From Paenibacillus sp. oral taxon 786 str. D14 (GTDB lineage Bacteria; Bacillota; Bacilli; Paenibacillales; Paenibacillaceae), in the NCBI RefSeq assembly GCF_000159955.1, contig NZ_GG695972.1, positions 343,333 through 351,671 on the forward strand: a stretch of 8,339 nt of DNA, in the 5' to 3' direction. Of the stretch, positions 4,745 to 8,339 are shown piece by piece (the stretch's first letter is position 1; every line of letters starts with the position of its first letter). The notes beneath the pieces are model-generated. The model ran no database searches. It was not told the DNA's origin and saw nothing but the letters and a program-made list of their open reading frames with translations. A program made the position numbers and the translations under genes.

Positions 4745-6835
4745 GTGGCACGTTTTTTTAATGGGAAAGAAGTTGAGCTGCTTGCGCCTACGGGGACGTT
4801 CGAAATTTTCAAACAAGTCATTGTAGAGAATTGTGATGCGGTTTATTTCGGAGGACCTAACCTGAATATGCGCCTGATGCGCAAAGGATTTAATTTTAGC
4901 CTGGAGGAAATTACGGAGGCAGTCCAGATTGCACACGGGCTTGGCAAAAAAGTGTACGTCACCGTCAACAATTTGCTGAACGAAGGCGAGTTGGACGAGG
5001 CGCGGGCATATTTGCGTTTCCTGGAATCGGCGGGACCGGATGCCATCATTGTGCAGGATTTCGCTGTGTTGTCGCTGATCCGGGAGATGAACCTGAAGCT
5101 AAACGTGCATTCCTCCGTCATGATGAACGTGCATAACGTGGAGATGGTTCGCGCTTTACAGGAGCTCGGGGTCACTCGTGTCGTCACTTCGCGGGAAATG
5201 GATCTCATGACGACCCGCTATCTTCAACAAGCGACCGGCATGGAGTTGGAGTACTTTGTGCATGGGGATATGTGCTCGGTGCACGGGGCGAACTGTTATT
5301 TCAGCTCTGCGGTATTCGGGATGAGCAGTAACCGGGGGAAATGCCTGAAGCCATGCCGCTGGGATTATCGTGTGAAAAAAGACGGCAACATCTATCCGGC
5401 GGAATACCCGCTGGCGGTCAAAGACATGTTCATGTACGAACATATCCCAGAGCTGATTCACGGCGGCATCACTTCCTTCAAAATCGAAGGCCGCATGCGG
5501 GATGCCGCGTTCGTGGTAATGCTCGTGAAGGCGTATGGCGATGCGATCGACCGTTATATTAACGATCCGGTGGGCTTTGAACGCAGCCGGGATACGAAAC
5601 TGCTTTACGATAACCGCAAGCGTGATTTTTCAACGGGATATGCGTTTGGCCGTCCGGGATTGTCCAACATCAACCGGCGTTACGAAGGAACGGGGAAATT
5701 TTATAGCACGGGCAAAGTGTTTAGTACGCCAACGGAGGAGCGGGAGCTCAGCGACAAACGCGTTGCCGTGATTCGCGAGACGCTGGCGGCGGTGGGGAAA
5801 GAGAAGGGTACGGTGCAGGAGAATCACGCGGCTCCTGGCGTCTCCGTGCATGTGAATAACATGGCTCAAGCCAAAGCCGCGCTGGAAGCGGGAGCTGACC
5901 ATATTTATCTCTCCGGCGACGTATTTGAACCGGATCGTCCGTTTACGAAGGAGGACGTGAAAGAGCTGGCGGCATTAAAAGGGAACGCCAAGCTAGTTCT
6001 GTGCCTGCCGCGGATGATGACGGAGCTGCATTTTGAGATGTATGACGGCTTGCTGTCGAGCGAACGGTTGCCGATCGACGGCTTGATGGTGACGAATCTG
6101 GGGGCGATCCGAAAATTTGCCGACAAGGGTTACCCGCTGGTGGGGGATTTCAATCTGAACGTATACAATCAGCTGGCAGCTGAGTTTTATCGGGAGCGTG
6201 GCGTTAGCCGGCTTACGGCATCCATGGAGCTGCCGCTGAAGGACCTGGCAGCGCTACTGGCACATGCCCCAGGGCCGCTGGAGGCTATCGTTCACGGTAC
6301 ACCGGCAATCATGTACATGGAGCATGACTTGTACGAAAACGCTGAAGTGTTCCAAGCCATCGGCGAGGAAGACAATCACTACGTGGATAACAGCATTTTG
6401 GTGTTAAAAACCGATAAAGGCGAAAACCCGGTTTACCGGGACGTTCATGGTCGCAACCATCTGATGTTGGCCAAAGAAATCTGTTTGCTGCCCGCGGTGA
6501 AGGAATTGCTGGCGGCGGGTCTATCTGTCTTCCGCATCGAAGGGGCGACCTACCGTCCAGAGCAGCTGGCCGAGATCGTGCGCACCTATAAGGCGGCGCT
6601 GGCTAACCCTGCGGCAGCCGGAGAGTTGTTTGCCGCGATGAAGCCCGTTTATGCCGGCTATACGCTGGGGGCGTTGCAGTTTGACGGCGGGAGTGCCAGC
6701 GGGGCTGCGGGCGCAGGGGCGACAGGAGCAGAGATGGCAGGAGCAGAGGCGTCGGCCCTGAACAACGAAGGCAACGGCGTCAAAGAGGAGGCCGCCGAAG
6801 CGCAGGCGGAAGTGGCGGCAGGAGTGCAAGCCTAA
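4745..6835 (+). CDS. U32-family protein with predicted [4Fe-4S] site and degenerate second half
   Basis: A 696-residue protein of the U32 (peptidase U32, collagenase-like) group. The N-terminal TIM-barrel-like half starts with the hallmark V10-ELLAPTG17, followed by D31-AVYFG36. The cluster-binding region is H173-GDMC177, C184, S195-NRG-KC200, C204-R-W: the CX6CX15CX3C pattern of U32 proteins. Studied members (TrhP, RlhA, UbiU/UbiV) are Fe-S proteins of RNA or quinone hydroxylation and not proven proteases, so hydroxylation chemistry is a better guess than proteolysis. The second half (about 365-590) begins like another U32 barrel (GVSVHVNN..ADHIYLSGD) and has an HGTPAIMY segment at 517-524 matching HGDMC, but its cysteines are gone. 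The last ~49 residues (648-696) are Ala/Gly/Glu-rich and probably disordered. The GTG start follows AGGGGG by 8 nt. The next gene begins 17 nt after the stop, so the two are probably co-transcribed. Substrate unknown. Confidence 0.88.
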   Translation: MARFFNGKEVELLAPTGTFEIFKQVIVENCDAVYFGGPNLNMRLMRKGFNFSLEEITEAVQIAHGLGKKVYVTVNNLLNEGELDEARAYLRFLESAGPDAIIVQDFAVLSLIREMNLKLNVHSSVMMNVHNVEMVRALQELGVTRVVTSREMDLMTTRYLQQATGMELEYFVHGDMCSVHGANCYFSSAVFGMSSNRGKCLKPCRWDYRVKKDGNIYPAEYPLAVKDMFMYEHIPELIHGGITSFKIEGRMRDAAFVVMLVKAYGDAIDRYINDPVGFERSRDTKLLYDNRKRDFSTGYAFGRPGLSNINRRYEGTGKFYSTGKVFSTPTEERELSDKRVAVIRETLAAVGKEKGTVQENHAAPGVSVHVNNMAQAKAALEAGADHIYLSGDVFEPDRPFTKEDVKELAALKGNAKLVLCLPRMMTELHFEMYDGLLSSERLPIDGLMVTNLGAIRKFADKGYPLVGDFNLNVYNQLAAEFYRERGVSRLTASMELPLKDLAALLAHAPGPLEAIVHGTPAIMYMEHDLYENAEVFQAIGEEDNHYVDNSILVLKTDKGENPVYRDVHGRNHLMLAKEICLLPAVKELLAAGLSVFRIEGATYRPEQLAEIVRTYKAALANPAAAGELFAAMKPVYAGYTLGALQFDGGSASGAAGAGATGAEMAGAEASALNNEGNGVKEEAAEAQAEVAAGVQA

Positions 6836-6852
6836 TCGGGGAAAGGAAGCGA

Positions 6853-8142
6853 ATGAACATGTCAAAATATATCGGACCGGACGAAGTGTTAAAGAAACGG
6901 CAGCAATATTTTTATCCTTGCACCAGCCATTTCTATCGAAATCCGCCGCAGTTGGTGAAGGGGGAGATGCAGTATTTGTACGGTCATGACGGGAAGCGGT
7001 ATACGGATTTTTTTGCCGGCGTATCCGTCGTGGCCAGCGGTCACTGCAATCCGGAAATTGCCGAACGGACGGCCGAGCAGCTGCGGATGCTGCAGCACAC
7101 GTCCACGATCTATTTGACGCAGCCGAATGTGGATTTGGCGGAGCGGCTGGCGGACGTGCTGCCGGGGAACCTGCGCCGCACCTTCTTCGTGAACAGCGGC
7201 TCGGAGGCGAATGAAGGCGCCTTGCTGCTTGCCCGCATGCATACGGGGCGGCGGGGCTTCCTGGCGCTGGAGCAAGGTTTGCACGGCCGGACGTATTTGA
7301 CGATGAGCGTGACCGGGCTGGCGATGTGGCGGACGGATCCACAGCTGGCGCATGACACGGATGTCACGTTTATCCCCCGGCCGTATGAGTACGGGCTTAG
7401 CGCCGACGAGGCGGCACGCCGCTCCATCGCCGCGCTGGAGGCAGCGCTGGCGGAGAAAGGCGGCGATATCGCGGCGATGATCGCCGAGCCGATCCAGGGG
7501 AACGCCGGCATCGTTGCGCCGGCGGAGTGGTATTTCGCTGAAGTGAAGCGGCTGCTGGAGCAGCACGGCGTGCTGCTCATCGCCGATGAAATTCAGACCG
7601 GATTCGGCCGGACGGGCCGCATGTTCGCCGTGGACCGTTACGGCGTCACGCCGGACATCCTGACGATGGCCAAGGCGCTTGGCAGCGGCATCCCGGTGGC
7701 GGGCTTCGCCACCACGGACGAGATCGCTGCCAGCCTGAACCGGCCATCCGCCTCCACGTTCGGCGGCAACCCCGTCTCGTCCGTGACCGCGCTCGCGGTC
7801 CTGGACTACATCGAGGCGCATCGCCTGCCGGAGCGGGCCGAGCGCCTCGGTAAGCTGCTGCGCGGCGGCTTAACGCGCCTCGCCGCGCGGTTTCCGCAGC
7901 ACGTCTCCGACGTGCGCGGTGCGGGGCTGATGCTCGGCGCGGAGCTATGCGCCGAGGAGCCCGCGCGCGGCGCGAAGCTCACCGACGACGTGCTGGAAGC
8001 GATGCTGGACCGTGGCTATATCATCGGCAAGAACGGCGTGAACCGCAACGTTCTGGCCTTCCAGCCGCCGCTGGTCATCGACGAGGCCGACGTGCGCGGC
8101 ATGCTGGACGCGCTGGAGGCTTCGCTGGCGGAGCTGGTGTAA
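6853..8142 (+). CDS. Class-III PLP-dependent aminotransferase (AGXT2-like, aspartate aminotransferase family)
   Basis: A cytoplasmic fold-type I enzyme of 429 residues that moves an amino group, usually from an omega-amine or from alanine, to a 2-oxo acid. Visible sites: N114-SGSEAN120 (phosphate cup), H144-G-R (near the cofactor ring), A211-EPIQGN217, D245-E-I-Q248-TGFGRTG (D245 pairs with the pyridine nitrogen), K274 in TMAKALGSG (Schiff-base lysine), and T302-FGGNP307 (phosphate contact from the other subunit). All catalytic residues are present and the length is normal. The N-terminus (NPPQLVKGEMQYLYGHDGKRYTDFFAG) is close to alanine-glyoxylate aminotransferase 2 and beta-alanine/GABA aminotransferases; substrate cannot be fixed within that group. 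ATG at 6853 follows AAAGGAAG closely; a second ATG at 6859 has more relaxed spacing and is possible. It is 17 nt from the U32 gene. GC rises strongly toward its 3' end. Confidence 0.92.
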   Translation: MNMSKYIGPDEVLKKRQQYFYPCTSHFYRNPPQLVKGEMQYLYGHDGKRYTDFFAGVSVVASGHCNPEIAERTAEQLRMLQHTSTIYLTQPNVDLAERLADVLPGNLRRTFFVNSGSEANEGALLLARMHTGRRGFLALEQGLHGRTYLTMSVTGLAMWRTDPQLAHDTDVTFIPRPYEYGLSADEAARRSIAALEAALAEKGGDIAAMIAEPIQGNAGIVAPAEWYFAEVKRLLEQHGVLLIADEIQTGFGRTGRMFAVDRYGVTPDILTMAKALGSGIPVAGFATTDEIAASLNRPSASTFGGNPVSSVTALAVLDYIEAHRLPERAERLGKLLRGGLTRLAARFPQHVSDVRGAGLMLGAELCAEEPARGAKLTDDVLEAMLDRGYIIGKNGVNRNVLAFQPPLVIDEADVRGMLDALEASLAELV

Positions 8143-8160
8143 CCCGTGCAGCTGGGCTAA

Positions 8161-8196
8161 GGTCCGCTAGGCGTGAACATGCGCGCCCGGCGGACC
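8161..8196 (+). terminator. Long GC-rich hairpin after the aminotransferase gene
   Basis: GGTCCGC (8161-8167) pairs perfectly with GCGGACC (8190-8196). The stem continues inward, with one G-T pair and one A-C mismatch, through GGCGTG (8170-8175) with CGCGCC (8182-8187), leaving a 6-nt loop. This gives about 14 pairs, very stable. No U-tract follows, so it is not a standard intrinsic terminator. It may stabilise the 3' end of the mRNA, or be a pausing site ahead of the A/T-rich repeats ~50 nt downstream. Confidence 0.4.
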
Positions 8197-8243
8197 AGCG
8201 CAGCAGGCGTACCACCCGCCCGCCAGACGTAGACCCGTCTCAT

Positions 8244-8321
8244 TAACGGTAAAAAGTACCTTTATTTTCGGCCCATCGGCCTGTTTCCATCAAAATAACG
8301 GTAAAAAGTATCCTTATTTTC
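8244..8321. repeat. Two copies of a 26-nt hairpin-forming intergenic repeat, 52-nt period
   Basis: Unit 1 (8244-8269) and unit 2 (8296-8321) both begin TAACGGTAAAAAGTA and end TTATTTTC, with 24 of 26 positions identical. Each unit can fold on itself around an AAAAG loop (GGTA with TACC in unit 1; AAAATAACGGTA with TATCCTTATTTT in unit 2, with one mismatch and one G-T pair). The 26 nt between the units are unrelated. The second unit is followed by only 18 nt to the window end, so more copies may lie beyond. The location, just after the last gene, fits a dispersed intergenic repeat family or a bidirectional terminator-like element. Confidence 0.6.
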
Positions 8322-8339
8322 CGGAATTTCTGTCAAAAC

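Noticed and set aside
6521..7342. Long minus-strand open frames across the U32 and aminotransferase genes
   Set aside because: They are antisense shadows caused by high GC content at third positions; they are Arg/Pro/Ala-rich with no family motif and no start signals.
7947..8246. Plus-strand open frame of 99 residues at the end of the aminotransferase gene
   Set aside because: It is an out-of-frame Arg-rich shadow of a GC-rich coding end that only runs on past the true stop by chance.

Overview
The window looks like chromosomal DNA from a spore-forming, moderately GC-rich Bacillota, most likely Paenibacillus or a close relative. Supporting signs are strong G-rich Shine-Dalgarno sites, GTG/TTG alternative starts, a remnant of a GerA-type spore-germination receptor, and A/T-rich intergenic hairpin repeats at the right edge. 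Composition is uneven: the first ~1.1 kb and the last ~100 bases are AT-rich, while the six-to-seven-gene block between them is GC-rich, most so in the last gene.

Layout. (1) 1-597, minus strand: a decayed germination-receptor locus. One open frame joins the C-terminal part of a GerA-like subunit to what looks like the C-terminal end of a Ger(x)C lipoprotein. (2) 598-1093: noncoding. It holds a stem-loop (613-641), a perfect 6+2+6 operator-like palindrome (842-855) next to a TATAAT box, and an AT-rich leader. (3) 1094-4643, plus strand: a tightly packed transporter cluster of a NusG-domain-II protein, a Gx/ECF-S-like membrane protein, EcfA1, EcfA2 and EcfT, with overlaps of 14, 1 and 11 nt and one 45-nt gap. 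(4) 4745-8142, plus strand: a large U32-family Fe-S protein, then, 17 nt later, a class-III PLP aminotransferase. (5) 8143-8339: a long GC-rich hairpin, then two copies of a 26-nt hairpin-forming repeat 52 nt apart.

How the genes may work together. EcfA1/EcfA2/EcfT form the energy-coupling module of an ECF transporter. It lies directly behind a small membrane protein of the S-component-like Gx family instead of next to ribosomal protein genes, so a dedicated transporter is a reasonable reading. The pair NusG-domain-II + Gx protein resembles, from memory, the EetA/EetB pair of the flavin-based extracellular electron transfer loci of Listeria and lactobacilli, where an ECF-type module exports flavin. 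No Ndh2, PplA or ApbE/FmnB-like gene is present here, so the link is a hypothesis. The U32 protein and the aminotransferase form a second, probably co-transcribed, unit whose relation to the transporter is unknown.
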